Below, one piece after another: positions 8,949 to 17,529 of a DNA stretch of 64,000 bases. The notes below the pieces were generated by a model. That model was not told where the DNA came from. It saw only the letters and a list, made by a program, of their open reading frames with translations, and did not search any database. Source of the stretch: Chitinimonas sp036961565. GTDB lineage: Bacteria > Pseudomonadota > Gammaproteobacteria > Burkholderiales > Chitinimonadaceae. The position numbers and the translations under genes are program-made. The stretch is from assembly GCF_036961565.1 (NCBI RefSeq), contig NZ_JBAMDD010000001.1, forward strand, positions 310,001 through 374,000. Reading direction: 5' to 3'. The number at the start of each line of letters is the position of its first letter. Positions within the stretch are counted from its first letter, which is position 1.

Positions 8949-8999
8949 GATGGTTCCTTGGTTGGGTGGTTTGTAGTTCGCAGCGCCCGGTGCGTTGCG

Positions 9000-9040
9000 A
9001 GTGACGCCACTTTGCCAAATTTCATCGAATAGAAGAATGG
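9000..9040 (-). promoter_or_regulatory. Shared upstream element, copy 1
   Basis: AGTGACGCCACTTTGCCAAA at 9000-9019 and GAAGAATGG at 9032-9040, separated by 12 bases. The same two blocks, with one base change and identical spacing, occur at 13683-13723 before the second AhpD-type operon. It sits about 50 bases before the start codon of copy 1 and is a candidate promoter/operator for the LysR regulator encoded next to it. Confidence 0.6.
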
Positions 9041-9059
9041 ATATAGAATGCAATAGATT

Positions 9060-9076
9060 ATTCCGAATAGAGGAAT
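9060..9076 (+). promoter_or_regulatory. Inverted repeat before the LysR gene
   Basis: ATTCC-N7-GGAAT ends six bases before the LysR start codon. The size and symmetry fit a LysR-type autoregulatory site; the surrounding stretch also repeats GAATAGA twice. Binding is inferred, not shown. Confidence 0.45.
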
Positions 9077-9082
9077 GAAAGA

Positions 9083-9982
9083 ATGGACAGACTGCACCTG
9101 ATGACGGTGTTCGTGGCGGTGGGCGAGGAAGAGAGTTTTGCCGGGGGTGCAAGGCGACTGAGTATGTCGCCACCGGCTGTGACGCGGGCTATCTCGGCCT
9201 TGGAAGCCCGTTTGGGGGTCAAGCTGCTGCAACGTACGACCCGCTATGTGCGGGTGACCGAGGCGGGTCAGCGCTATCTGGACGATGCCCGCCGCATCCT
9301 TGGTGAGGTGGATGAGGCCGACGAGGCGGCGGCAGGCATCAATGCGGCGCCACGCGGCCATCTTACGGTGACGGCGCCGGTACTGTTCGGCAAGATGTTT
9401 GTCATGCCCGGCATCATTGATTACCTGAACCGCTACCCCGAGACCGATGTCTCGGCGCTGTTTCTGGATAGGGTGGTGAATATGCTGGAGGAAGGCGTAG
9501 ATGTGGCGGTACGCATTGGCCCCTTGCCGGACTCCAGCATGCGCGCCATCAAGGTAGGCCAGGTCAGGCGCGTGCTATGTGCCTCGCCGGATTACCTGGA
9601 ACGGCACGGCATTCCGTTAACGCCTCAGGTATTGCGCGACCGGACTATCATTGCGGCGACCGGGGTGTCGCCGGCAGTGGAGTGGAAGTTCGGGCCGGAA
9701 TCCAGTCCTGCCAATATCAAGCTGAAGCCACGGCTTACGGTGACCAGCAATGATGCCGCAATAGAGGCCGCGCGCAGCGGGCTGGGTATTACCCGCCTTA
9801 TGTCATATCAGATAGCCCCGCACCTGGCGGCGGGTGAACTCAAGATCGTGTTGTCCGAGTATGAGAACGCGCCTTTACCCATACATATCGTGCACCGCGA
9901 GAGCAAGTATGGCTCGGCCAAGGTGCGCAGTTTCATCGACCTGATGGCAGATCGCCTACGCGCCGACAAGCACCTGAACTGA
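9083..9982 (+). CDS. LysR-family transcriptional regulator
   Basis: A 299-residue LysR regulator. Residues 1-60 form the winged HTH (FAGGARRLSMSPPAVTRAISALEARLGVKLLQRTTR), and residues 90-295 the periplasmic-binding-protein-like effector domain (LTVTAPVLFGKMFVMPGI, VDVAVRIGPLPDSSM). It resembles the large CrgA/DsdC-like subgroup often divergent from redox enzymes. It is divergent from AhpD copy 1, and the shared element upstream of copy 2 suggests it also controls the GST/ferredoxin-reductase operon. The effector is unknown. Confidence 0.93.
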   Translation: MDRLHLMTVFVAVGEEESFAGGARRLSMSPPAVTRAISALEARLGVKLLQRTTRYVRVTEAGQRYLDDARRILGEVDEADEAAAGINAAPRGHLTVTAPVLFGKMFVMPGIIDYLNRYPETDVSALFLDRVVNMLEEGVDVAVRIGPLPDSSMRAIKVGQVRRVLCASPDYLERHGIPLTPQVLRDRTIIAATGVSPAVEWKFGPESSPANIKLKPRLTVTSNDAAIEAARSGLGITRLMSYQIAPHLAAGELKIVLSEYENAPLPIHIVHRESKYGSAKVRSFIDLMADRLRADKHLN

Positions 9983-10009
9983 GTGGGCGCTATTGCTTAG
10001 TCGCCGGGT

Positions 10010-12082
10010 TCAGAGCTTCAGCACAATGCGGGCCGCCTGCTCGTCGCTACGGGCAGGTACGGCACAGCACGGCAAGACCTCACCCTCGGACAGTGGAAAC
10101 GCCGGCCGTTGAGGATAGGTAACCGCACCCTCCAGCAGAGACACCTTGCAAGTGCCGCAGCTACCCCCGCGGCAGCTGAATTCTGGTGTCAAACCACGCT
10201 CCTCCGCCAGCTCGAGCAGGCTGGCACCACCGGCCTGCCAGCGCGCCTCCTTGCCCGATTCGGCGAACAGTACCTTGACGTCGTGATCGGCGATGGGCGC
10301 CAGTGCAGGTATCGCAGATGAGCCATCTGGCCGCCGCGCCAATGCAGCCGGCCCGAAAGCTTCGGCGTGGATACGGTCATCGGCAATCCGCAGATCGCGC
10401 AGGCTGTCATACAGGCTTTGCATGAAGGGTGCCGGGCCGCACAGATAGAAGTCGTAGTCATCCAGCATCAGTGCCGATTTGATCAAGGCCAGATCAAGGT
10501 GGCCCGCCACTTCGTAATCGTGGCCATGCACCCGGTCGGCTTCGGGTTGACTGCTCAGCCGCACGACCTGCACGGCATTGCCGGCACGACGGAGCAAATC
10601 GTCGATTTCAGCATCGAATGCCCGCTCGCTGACCGTGCGGGTGGCATAAAACAGATAAGTCGGCCGTATCCGGCGGGTGCGCAGCCCCTCGAAGACGACA
10701 TGATGCAGCATCGCCAGCATGGGCGTAATGCCGATACCGCCGGCTAAAAGCACCAGCGGGCGCCGCTCGGCCGCATCGACCACAAAGTCCCCTTGCGGGG
10801 CGCGGGCCTCAATCAGGTCGCCGACCCGTAAGGTATCGTGCAGATGTGCTGAAACGGTGCCGCCGCGCTTGACGCTGATGCGGTAGACGCCATCGGATGG
10901 CGCGAGTGACAAGGTGTAGGTGCGGATTACCGGTTTTTCCTGTCCCGGCAGGGACAGGCGTATGGGCAGATGCTGCCCCGCGCGGAAGGCGGCCAGACCC
11001 GCGCCATCGGTCGGGCTCAGATAGAACGAACGCACCGCCGAACTCTCCTCCACGATCCGCTCGATGCGGAACGGTCGCCAAGCGTTCTGCAGGGCCGCCG
11101 CAGCTCGCCGGGCGGCAGCCTGTTCCCATGAGCCGGTCATCAGCGAATTCGGTGAGAAGTCCCTGAGCTGCCAGCGCAAGGCCAGCACGGCCCGGCGTCG
11201 TACAACCCGTTCTACCCGGAAGCGCCACAGGCGCTCGGCTCCCTGAAATGCAGCAATGTCCTCGCCTGCAAACTGGATTTCGGTACTGCCGCTCAGTTGC
11301 AGCATATCCCCGCTGGCAAAGTCGATGAATACCAGCCCCGCCTTGGGGTGAACCAGCAGGTTGCCCAGCGTGTTGAAGTGCATATTGCCGGCAAAGTCGG
11401 GAATGGTGAGGGTATCGCCATCCACCCGGACAAAACCTGGCTTGCCGCCACGGTGTGATACATCGACCTGTGGGCCTGGATTATCGGCGTCGCCGGGAAA
11501 GTAACTGGCAACAAAGAAAGTGTCGGCGGCGACAATGAATTCTCGCGCTGCCGCATCGAGCCCACTCAGGCGCTCGACGGCGCCTGCATAAGCTTGCCCA
11601 GGTGGTTGGGCAAAAGAGAACGCCCGATCCTGGATATATTGCGGACAGTTGCCGAAAGAGTGACCAACTTGTACCGCGAAAGCGCCATCCTCTTGCAGAT
11701 GGAGCTGCCCATTCATGCGGTTGCGGCGACGGGTATGCAGCTCGATACCCAGTAAGCCGATGGCGGCACCATCCATCAGACATTCGAGCAATGGATCACC
11801 AGCTGCAGGCTTGGTGCGTATCAATAACTGACGTGGGTCGGGTGAGTGCATGAAGCCCGGACTACCCTCCAGAATGCTGGCCCAGGGGTTGCCTTGCTCA
11901 TCAATGCCACCTGCCACAACAAAGGGCAATTGCTCATAGAACGTGCGGTGTTGATCCGGCATGTAGTCGCGGATTACCCGCCTGCCAACGGCCTCCATCT
12001 GGGCAGCAGTACCCATTTGCTCATGGATAGCCCGTTCACCGCGATGCCAGGGGGAGGTAGTGCCGGTGTTCGGGGAGCTCAT
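10010..12082 (-). CDS. PNPOx-like domain fused to ferredoxin reductase and 2Fe-2S ferredoxin
   Basis: A three-part redox protein of 690 residues. The N-terminal third is a pyridoxamine-phosphate-oxidase-like split barrel (PWASILEGSPGFMHSPDP, GNMHFNTLGNLLVHPKAGLVF). The middle is a ferredoxin-NADP reductase module with the FAD motif RTYTLS and the pyridine-nucleotide motif GGIGITPMLAM. The C-terminus is a plant-type ferredoxin with C-x4-C-x2-C (SCRGGSCGTCK) and a fourth Cys in LPCCAV. Such fusions are known in proteobacteria but their substrates are not established. The start at 12082 has AAGGAAAA upstream. It follows the GST gene by 142 bases on the same strand. Confidence 0.88.
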   Translation of the reverse strand: MSSPNTGTTSPWHRGERAIHEQMGTAAQMEAVGRRVIRDYMPDQHRTFYEQLPFVVAGGIDEQGNPWASILEGSPGFMHSPDPRQLLIRTKPAAGDPLLECLMDGAAIGLLGIELHTRRRNRMNGQLHLQEDGAFAVQVGHSFGNCPQYIQDRAFSFAQPPGQAYAGAVERLSGLDAAAREFIVAADTFFVASYFPGDADNPGPQVDVSHRGGKPGFVRVDGDTLTIPDFAGNMHFNTLGNLLVHPKAGLVFIDFASGDMLQLSGSTEIQFAGEDIAAFQGAERLWRFRVERVVRRRAVLALRWQLRDFSPNSLMTGSWEQAAARRAAAALQNAWRPFRIERIVEESSAVRSFYLSPTDGAGLAAFRAGQHLPIRLSLPGQEKPVIRTYTLSLAPSDGVYRISVKRGGTVSAHLHDTLRVGDLIEARAPQGDFVVDAAERRPLVLLAGGIGITPMLAMLHHVVFEGLRTRRIRPTYLFYATRTVSERAFDAEIDDLLRRAGNAVQVVRLSSQPEADRVHGHDYEVAGHLDLALIKSALMLDDYDFYLCGPAPFMQSLYDSLRDLRIADDRIHAEAFGPAALARRPDGSSAIPALAPIADHDVKVLFAESGKEARWQAGGASLLELAEERGLTPEFSCRGGSCGTCKVSLLEGAVTYPQRPAFPLSEGEVLPCCAVPARSDEQAARIVLKL

Positions 12083-12224
12083 GGCTTTTTCCTTAGTCGA
12101 TGCGCTGTTGCGCGGAAACGCATAGTTCTGGCCTTGCTGGGCGAGGTGCTGATGGTGGACATCACCCCAAGTGACCAGCAGGCTTGCAAGGGCAGACAGT
12201 TTGCCTGCCCCTGCAACTGGCTGA

Positions 12225-12851
12225 TCAGGCAGCAAGGCCGACGGCGGTTTTCTGCATGCCTACAAAGCCGGGCAGAGCTTCGATGCGACGCAACCAGGCG
12301 CTGACTTTGGGGTATGCACCGAGCGCGACATTACCTTCGGGTGCATGCGCGATATAGGTGTAGTTGGCGATGTCGGCAATGCTGGGCTTACTGCCGATCA
12401 GAAAGGGGCGGCTGGCCAGTTCGGCATCCATCACTTTGAGCAGATTATGCGAGCGGTTGATGACTTCGTCGGCGTTGAAGCCTGCACCAAATACGGTTAC
12501 CAGCCGCGCAGCCGCCGGACCAAAAGCCACCAGCCCAGCCGCAACCGACAGCCAGCGCTGAACGGCGGCTTCCCCCGCCGGGTCGGTCGGCAGCCAGTCG
12601 CTGTTGCCATACTTGCGGGCCAGGTACACCAGGATGGCATTGGAATCGGCAATCACCGTGCCATTGTCGTCAATGACCGGTACTTGGCCAAAGGCGTTCA
12701 ATTTGAGAAAGTCGGGCTGCTTATGCTCCGCCTTGCGTAGATCGACTTCGATCAGCTCGGTAGGGACGTTCAGCAGCGACAGCGCCAGCCTGACGCGGTG
12801 GGCATGGCCGGACAAGGGGAAGGTATAGAGTTTGACGGGTTGTTTGGACAC
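12225..12851 (-). CDS. Glutathione S-transferase
   Basis: A 208-residue cytosolic GST with the thioredoxin-like N-domain (KLYTFPLSGHAHRVRLALSLL, FGQVPVIDDNGTVIADSNAI with the cis-Pro and the Glu/Asp-Ser glutathione contact) and a helical C-domain (RPFLIGSKPSIADIANYTYI, the usual N-capping motif). The Ser near position 14 is a plausible catalytic residue. It conjugates glutathione to electrophiles. It lies in an operon with an AhpD-like gene upstream and the ferredoxin-reductase fusion downstream, consistent with detoxification or redox repair. Confidence 0.92.
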   Translation of the reverse strand: MSKQPVKLYTFPLSGHAHRVRLALSLLNVPTELIEVDLRKAEHKQPDFLKLNAFGQVPVIDDNGTVIADSNAILVYLARKYGNSDWLPTDPAGEAAVQRWLSVAAGLVAFGPAAARLVTVFGAGFNADEVINRSHNLLKVMDAELASRPFLIGSKPSIADIANYTYIAHAPEGNVALGAYPKVSAWLRRIEALPGFVGMQKTAVGLAA

Positions 12852-12881
12852 GAGAGTGCTCCTAGGTGGGTGAGTCGGGGG

Positions 12882-13088
12882 TTAGAAGGTACAGTGAAGC
12901 TGCAAGGCCAATTCGAGGTGATCGGCTCCGTCAGCCAGGGCCAACAGGTCGCGGCCTTCGGCTATGGGGGCGTGCTGCGGCGTGTGGCCTGCGAGCAGCA
13001 GCCAGCTCAAACCACTTGCTGATGGTGAGGCGGCAAAGCAGTGCACGTGGCGGCCAGTGCGCAAAAAACAGATGAGTCTGGAGAGCAT
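12882..13088 (-). CDS. Small hypothetical ORF within the AhpD-GST operon
   Basis: A 68-codon frame that fills most of the 248-base gap between AhpD copy 2 and the GST gene, on the same strand. GAGGG lies eight bases before its ATG, and it starts 11 bases after the stop of the upstream gene, both consistent with a real operon member. The middle (SGLSWLLLAGHTPQHAPIAEG) looks protein-like but I recognise no family. It could also be a remnant of a longer gene. Low confidence. Confidence 0.35.
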   Translation of the reverse strand: MLSRLICFLRTGRHVHCFAASPSASGLSWLLLAGHTPQHAPIAEGRDLLALADGADHLELALQLHCTF

Positions 13089-13099
13089 GTTGCTTACCC

Positions 13100-13636
13100 T
13101 CAGTTCAGCGTAACCAAGGGGAAATCAATATCGACCTGGCTCACTTTGCTCATCAGATTGCTCAGGAAGTTCAGCCCGGTATGGCTAATGACCTCGACGA
13201 TCTCTGCGTCGCTGTAACCGGCATTGCGCATGGCCCGGAGTGCTTCGTCATCCAGATCACCGCGATGCTCGATCAGCCGGCAGGCAAAGCGAACAGCCAC
13301 AGCAGCCTTGGCATCGTGACTGTCGCCCAGCCGGTTCGATTCCATCTCAGCGCCATTGAGCCCGGCCTGACTACCCAGCTGCGCATGTACTGAGAGGCAG
13401 TAGGCGCTCCCGTTTTTCTGGGCTAGCGCAATCGCAATCCGCTCGCGGGTGGGGTGATCGAGGCTGCCTTCTCGTGTAAGACCTTGCAGATCGAGAAAAG
13501 CGCGCAGCGCGGCGGGCGAGTTGGCCACGATACGCAGCAGATTGGGGATATAGCCTTGCTGCTCGCCAATGCTGTGCAGCAGAGCGTGCTGTTCACGCGT
13601 GGCCATGTCGGCGGTGATGAGCGCAATGCGGCTCAT
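13100..13636 (-). CDS. AhpD/carboxymuconolactone decarboxylase-like protein (copy 2, altered active site)
   Basis: A 178-residue paralogue of the protein at 8409-8948, aligned without gaps through its first 84 residues. The catalytic motif is altered: the first Cys of CxxCxxxH is Ser77 (GSAYCLSVH), leaving Cys80 and His84. Dithiol peroxidase chemistry of the AhpD type should therefore be lost, though a single-Cys reaction is possible. It is the first gene of an operon with a small ORF, a GST and a PNPOx-ferredoxin reductase fusion, and has the same upstream element as copy 1. Confidence 0.9.
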   Translation of the reverse strand: MSRIALITADMATREQHALLHSIGEQQGYIPNLLRIVANSPAALRAFLDLQGLTREGSLDHPTRERIAIALAQKNGSAYCLSVHAQLGSQAGLNGAEMESNRLGDSHDAKAAVAVRFACRLIEHRGDLDDEALRAMRNAGYSDAEIVEVISHTGLNFLSNLMSKVSQVDIDFPLVTLN

Positions 13637-13682
13637 GGTGGGTCCTTGTCTTCAGTAGTGTCGGCATCCGTGTTGCGATGCA

Positions 13683-13723
13683 AGTGACGCTACTTTGCCA
13701 AAAACCGATTTGAGGAAGAATGG
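13683..13723 (-). promoter_or_regulatory. Shared upstream element, copy 2
   Basis: AGTGACGCTACTTTGCCAAA at 13683-13702 and GAAGAATGG at 13715-13723, again with a 12-base spacer. It matches the element at 9000-9040 in 28 of 29 block positions and lies 47 bases before the start of AhpD copy 2. It is the likely control site of the copy 2 operon. Confidence 0.6.
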
Positions 13724-14099
13724 CTGATTTGATTAATTTATTGTTTCTTCAGGTGAAATAATGAGTGTCATTCATCTTACTGGGCGGTATCAGCGCGGGC
13801 GGGGACTGTATTAATTCAGGGTGGGAGTACGCTGGCTCAGGCTGCGCTGATTACTAGCGCGAGGGGGAGGTACTGCCTGGCGGCCAGTCAGCTGGGTGGC
13901 CAGCCGGGGGCTTTTGAACGGACTGTGGCCTGAGGCTGAGGGGTGTCTATGAACCCGAGGTAGTCCAGCTATTCAGCGAAGGATCGAATTCCAAATGGCC
14001 TTCAACCCTCCTTCGTGCACAGTCATTCAGCCAAATTTTTCCATCAAACGTGAATTAGTACTCACCTCGTTTATTCCGGTACCTGATCCGCCAGGTTCG
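13724..14099. other. Intergenic region without a recognisable gene
   Basis: The stretch between the AhpD copy 2 promoter and the end of the serine hydrolase gene is AT-richer near 13730-13760 and then GC-rich. I see no convincing gene; a forward frame from 13995 is only the antisense of the hydrolase end. Confidence 0.5.
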
Positions 14100-15320
14100 C
14101 TATTGGTCTCGGCGACTGGGCCGTGGCAAATCAACGGCTGCCTGAAAAAGACGATCGGCGATATTCTTCAAGGCGGTTCTGTTTTCTGTCGACGCCCCAA
14201 CGTTGGTGAATATCGCCACGCCGCAGCGCGTGGCAGGTGCCAGGTAGACTGCGGTAAACACACCCGGGTCGCCACCCCAATGGTTGGGCCGCACCTGTCC
14301 GGCCAACGGGGATGCCATCCAGCCAAGACCCTGGCCGCTGAGCCATTCAGGTAGGCCGGCCGGCGCGCGCATATCCAGCATTTGCGCCATGTCAGCGGCG
14401 CCTAATAGCTCGACGCCACCCGATCGGCCACCGTTCGCCGACGCGGCGACGAACTTCATGAAATCACTGATCGACGAGCGCAACATGCCAGCTGACCAAT
14501 CCGGAAAGCCTACAGGCTTCACAGCAATAAGCGCACTGTCTACGCGGTCATACGGCACGGCGCTGTGTAACTGAGGTGTGTCTTTGATTGTCCAGCTGGT
14601 GTGATCCATGCCGAGCGGCGCAAAAATATCCCTGCGTGTTTGTTCGCGCATGTCCATCCCCCCGATACGCCCCGCAAGATGCCCCAGCAGGCCGAAGCCC
14701 ACGTTGCAGTAGTCCCAAGCAGCACCTGGACGTGCAGCTGAAAAACATGCCGTGTCTGAATAATTGTCCCCCCCGGGCGCGAGATATTGTTTGAGGAAGT
14801 CTGGCAGGGTGCGCTCGGCATCGCGACCGCTTTCGCGGAAGTCGATCTCATAATACCGGGCGTCGGAAATACTAGATGTGTGCGTCAGCAACTGTCGGAA
14901 CGTGATTGCCGTGTCGCGGAATCGCGGATTAACAACGGGAAAGTCCAGATGGCGCGATATGGGTTCATCCAGTGTGAGTTTGCCGCGTTCTGCCAAACGC
15001 ATAATCATGGTCGCGGTGACTGTCTTGGTCACCGAGGCGATGTGAAACATCGTGTTAGCGGTCACAGCCTTATGCTGGGCGATATCAGCCATGCCGTAGC
15101 CTTGAGCAAACTGCACAACACCATCACGGGCGAAACCGGCGGCCAGGCCTGGGATGTTCGCCTTGCGCATTTCGTTTCGAATAAACGAACACAGACCCAG
15201 GGATGACGGCAGGAGGTCGTCAGCCGATGTAACACCGGGTAGCAGCAGCGTTGACAGTCCCGCGCCAAGGAACGCTCGCCGGGAAATCGGACATGCGGGA
15301 GTGGAATCAAGGAATCTCAT
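14100..15320 (-). CDS. Secreted serine hydrolase, class C beta-lactamase/DD-peptidase family
   Basis: A 406-residue protein with a probable Tat signal (SRRAFLGAGLSTLLLPG). The three penicillin-binding signatures are present: Ser96-x-x-Lys99 in ASVTK, Tyr-x-Asn in DYCNVGFG, and an HxG box (HWGG) in place of KTG. HxG is common among esterase-like members (EstB, AmpH relatives), so it need not be a true beta-lactamase. It acts in the periplasm. It is divergent from a MarR regulator with a palindrome between them, which suggests substrate-linked control. Confidence 0.88.
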   Translation of the reverse strand: MRFLDSTPACPISRRAFLGAGLSTLLLPGVTSADDLLPSSLGLCSFIRNEMRKANIPGLAAGFARDGVVQFAQGYGMADIAQHKAVTANTMFHIASVTKTVTATMIMRLAERGKLTLDEPISRHLDFPVVNPRFRDTAITFRQLLTHTSSISDARYYEIDFRESGRDAERTLPDFLKQYLAPGGDNYSDTACFSAARPGAAWDYCNVGFGLLGHLAGRIGGMDMREQTRRDIFAPLGMDHTSWTIKDTPQLHSAVPYDRVDSALIAVKPVGFPDWSAGMLRSSISDFMKFVAASANGGRSGGVELLGAADMAQMLDMRAPAGLPEWLSGQGLGWMASPLAGQVRPNHWGGDPGVFTAVYLAPATRCGVAIFTNVGASTENRTALKNIADRLFQAAVDLPRPSRRDQ

Positions 15321-15355
15321 GCTTTCGCCTTCTCTAAGTCGATGTGCTAGTATTC

Positions 15356-15367
15356 GTAGGTGCCTAC
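15356..15367. promoter_or_regulatory. Palindrome between the hydrolase and marR genes
   Basis: GTAGG-TG-CCTAC is a perfect five-base inverted repeat located 36 bases before the hydrolase start and 30 bases before the marR start. The position in a short divergent promoter fits an operator for the MarR protein. Confidence 0.45.
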
Positions 15368-15396
15368 ATAAATGTCAACCTGAAAGGTATCTGCTC

Positions 15397-15885
15397 ATGA
15401 GTAAGCAAGATTACTCACGCGCTGCCGGCGGGGCGGCTATCGGCGCTAGGCTAAGGCGCTTGTCGGAAAACCTCGATGGCGACTCGGCGCGTGTGTACGC
15501 GGCCCTGGGGATTTCGTTCGAGCAACGATGGTTTGGCGTGCTGAACCAATTGGCCATCAATGGCTCAGCCACTGTGGGGGAACTGGCGACGACGCTGCGG
15601 ATCACCCATGCATCTGTGAGCCAAGCGCGGCAGTCGCTTGAAAAGTCAATGCTGGTGGTATCGGAGTCCGACCCCGAGGACGCCCGCAAGAAAAAGATCA
15701 TGCTCACCGCCGCAGGCAAGAAGCTGGTCGCAGAACTGCAGCCGATCTGGGCAGCATTTGATGAAGCGGCCCTTGAGTTGAACGCCGAGGCGGGCAATGT
15801 CGTAGCATCGCTGAATAAACTCGACGATGCTCTGGCGAGGCAATCCATCTTCGATCGCATCATGAACCGTATCGGCGAGCAGTAA
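15397..15885 (+). CDS. MarR-family transcriptional regulator
   Basis: A 162-residue winged-helix repressor of the MarR type. The recognition region is VGELATTLRITHASVSQARQSLEK, the wing is VVSESDPEDARKKKIMLT, and C-terminal helices provide the dimer interface. The start at 15397 has AAAGG upstream; the open frame reaching back to 15154 overlaps the divergent gene and is not used. It probably represses itself and the divergent serine hydrolase until a small ligand binds. Confidence 0.88.
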   Translation: MSKQDYSRAAGGAAIGARLRRLSENLDGDSARVYAALGISFEQRWFGVLNQLAINGSATVGELATTLRITHASVSQARQSLEKSMLVVSESDPEDARKKKIMLTAAGKKLVAELQPIWAAFDEAALELNAEAGNVVASLNKLDDALARQSIFDRIMNRIGEQ

Positions 15886-16183
15886 AGCTGACGTCCTAAC
15901 CTAGTGTGGCCAAGGTCCGCTTTGGCCGATCAGCTGCCTCAGCCAGAGCTGTTCACGCGAATGGGTGCGGTGCTGATATTCAAGTGGTGGTCACGAAAGC
16001 CAACCAACATCAGTGTCCGTGAGTGGCCAGACTCCGCAGCCTGCGGCACTCCGGGCTGGTTTGCGACCCTTCGCGTGATCGTCGCCGGTTTGGAGCAGGC
16101 TGGGCACAATCGGAGAGAGCCGCAGGTTCTGGTTGTGCAGACGGTTAGCGGCAGGGTTCCCCCGGCACCCACCTAATCCGTCA

Positions 16184-16221
16184 CCATCCACCCATGCCTG
16201 AGCCATCCACCCATGCCTGAG
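16184..16221. repeat. Tandem duplication, two 19-base units
   Basis: CCATCCACCCATGCCTGAG occurs twice in direct succession (16184-16202 and 16203-16221), just after the end of the ATCase gene. The rest of the 15886-16235 gap shows nothing I can name. Confidence 0.7.
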
Positions 16222-16235
16222 CCCATACTAGGCCC

Positions 16236-17516
16236 TCACTCCAGCACATCAAATGCCGCATCCTCCGGCCCCAGATGTGGCGGGTGGCGCCAGTTGCAAT
16301 CGCGCAGGGCGTGCGGCACCTGTTGGTCCACCCCCAGCAGCTGGGCGAAGATGGCCATGCGTACCGGAATGCCGTTATCGGTCTGGCGGAAGATGGCCAG
16401 GCGGGGATCGGGGTTCAGGTCGGTGGCCAGGTCGTGGGCGTCGGGGCGGCTGTCGCGGGGGAGGGGGTGCATGATGACGGTGTCGGGCTTGCACCAGTTT
16501 TGCACAGCCGCCAGATTGATCTGGAAGTCAGGGCTGTAGCCTTCGAGCGCTTCGCTGCCCATGCGCTCCTTTTGCACGCGGGTGGCGTAGATTACGTCGG
16601 CACCGGCCAGGCCCTGGGCTAGTTGCTGGTTGCAGCGCAGCTGATTGCCATTGCGGCTGAGCTGGTCCATCAGTTCGCTGGGTAGCTCCAGACCGGTTGG
16701 GGCGACCAGGCTGATGGTGAGCCGCTGATACAGGCACAGCAGCTTGACCAGGGAATGCACGGCACGGCCGTGTTTGAGATCGCCCACGATGGCGATGTGG
16801 CAGCCGTCGATCAGCTTGCCCTGGCGCGAGAATTCGCGTTCTAGTGTGTAGAGGTCCAGCAGGGCTTGGGTGGGGTGCTCGCCGGGGCCATCGCCGCCGT
16901 TGATGACGGGGATATGGGTGGCGCTGGCAAACTCGGCCACGGCACCCTGTTCGGGGTGGCGCACGACCATGGCGTCAACATAGCCGCTGATGACCCGGCT
17001 GGTGTCGTGGATGGATTCCCCCTTGGCCATGGATGAGAAGGTAAAGCCGGTGGTGTCGCAGACTGCGCCACCCAGGCGGCAGAAGGCTGCGCCAAAGCTG
17101 ATGCGGGTGCGGGTACTGGCTTCGAAGAACAGGTTGGCCAGCACGGCGCCTTCCAGCACCCGGCAGACTTTTTGCCGCCGGGCTACCGGTTGCAGCAGGT
17201 CGGCAAGCCGGAACAGGGCCTGTACGGATTCCCGATCAAATTGGCTGACCGAGAGCAGGTGTGGGCTGCCTGCGACGATGTTGCTGCTTGGGTTGGGTAC
17301 GCTTTGCGTATATTTTGCGGGCTGCTGTGTTGCCATGATCTCGGCAATGAAGCGGGCAACCACGGTGGGCATGCTGCGCTGCTCATTGGAGCCATCAGGC
17401 AGTAGCCAGCTGTCCAGTGCTCTACGGCTAACGCCTAGCCTGTCGCAGAACGCATCGCGGGTTAGGTTGAGGCTACGCATGGCGTCGCGCAGCAGGGTCT
17501 GTTGTGGCAGGGTCAT
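16236..17516 (-). CDS. pyrB: Aspartate carbamoyltransferase with N-terminal HTH domain
   Basis: A 426-residue protein, about 110 longer than E. coli PyrB. Residues 1-62 look like an XRE/Cro-type helix-turn-helix (LTRDAFCDRLGVSRRALDSW). After a linker, residues 85-420 are a complete ATCase chain: the carbamoyl-phosphate loop FFEASTRTRISF, the mobile KGES lysine loop, HPTQALLDLY and HPLPR. It should catalyse carbamoyl phosphate plus aspartate to carbamoylaspartate in pyrimidine synthesis. The DNA just before the start and inside the linker carries near-identical palindromes, suggesting that the enzyme may bind its own gene. No regulatory PyrI chain is nearby. Confidence 0.88.
   Translation of the reverse strand: MTLPQQTLLRDAMRSLNLTRDAFCDRLGVSRRALDSWLLPDGSNEQRSMPTVVARFIAEIMATQQPAKYTQSVPNPSSNIVAGSPHLLSVSQFDRESVQALFRLADLLQPVARRQKVCRVLEGAVLANLFFEASTRTRISFGAAFCRLGGAVCDTTGFTFSSMAKGESIHDTSRVISGYVDAMVVRHPEQGAVAEFASATHIPVINGGDGPGEHPTQALLDLYTLEREFSRQGKLIDGCHIAIVGDLKHGRAVHSLVKLLCLYQRLTISLVAPTGLELPSELMDQLSRNGNQLRCNQQLAQGLAGADVIYATRVQKERMGSEALEGYSPDFQINLAAVQNWCKPDTVIMHPLPRDSRPDAHDLATDLNPDPRLAIFRQTDNGIPVRMAIFAQLLGVDQQVPHALRDCNWRHPPHLGPEDAAFDVLE
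17298..17316. promoter_or_regulatory. Palindromic site inside the pyrB-like gene
   Basis: TACGCTTTGCGTATATTTT, within the codons of the linker between HTH and catalytic domains. It matches the site at 17530-17548 in 17 of 19 positions. A candidate internal operator. Confidence 0.5.
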
Positions 17517-17529
17517 GGTTATCTCTATT

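Noticed and set aside
13995..14354. Forward 119-codon frame at the end of the serine hydrolase gene
   Set aside because: Mostly antisense to the hydrolase C-terminus with no protein features.
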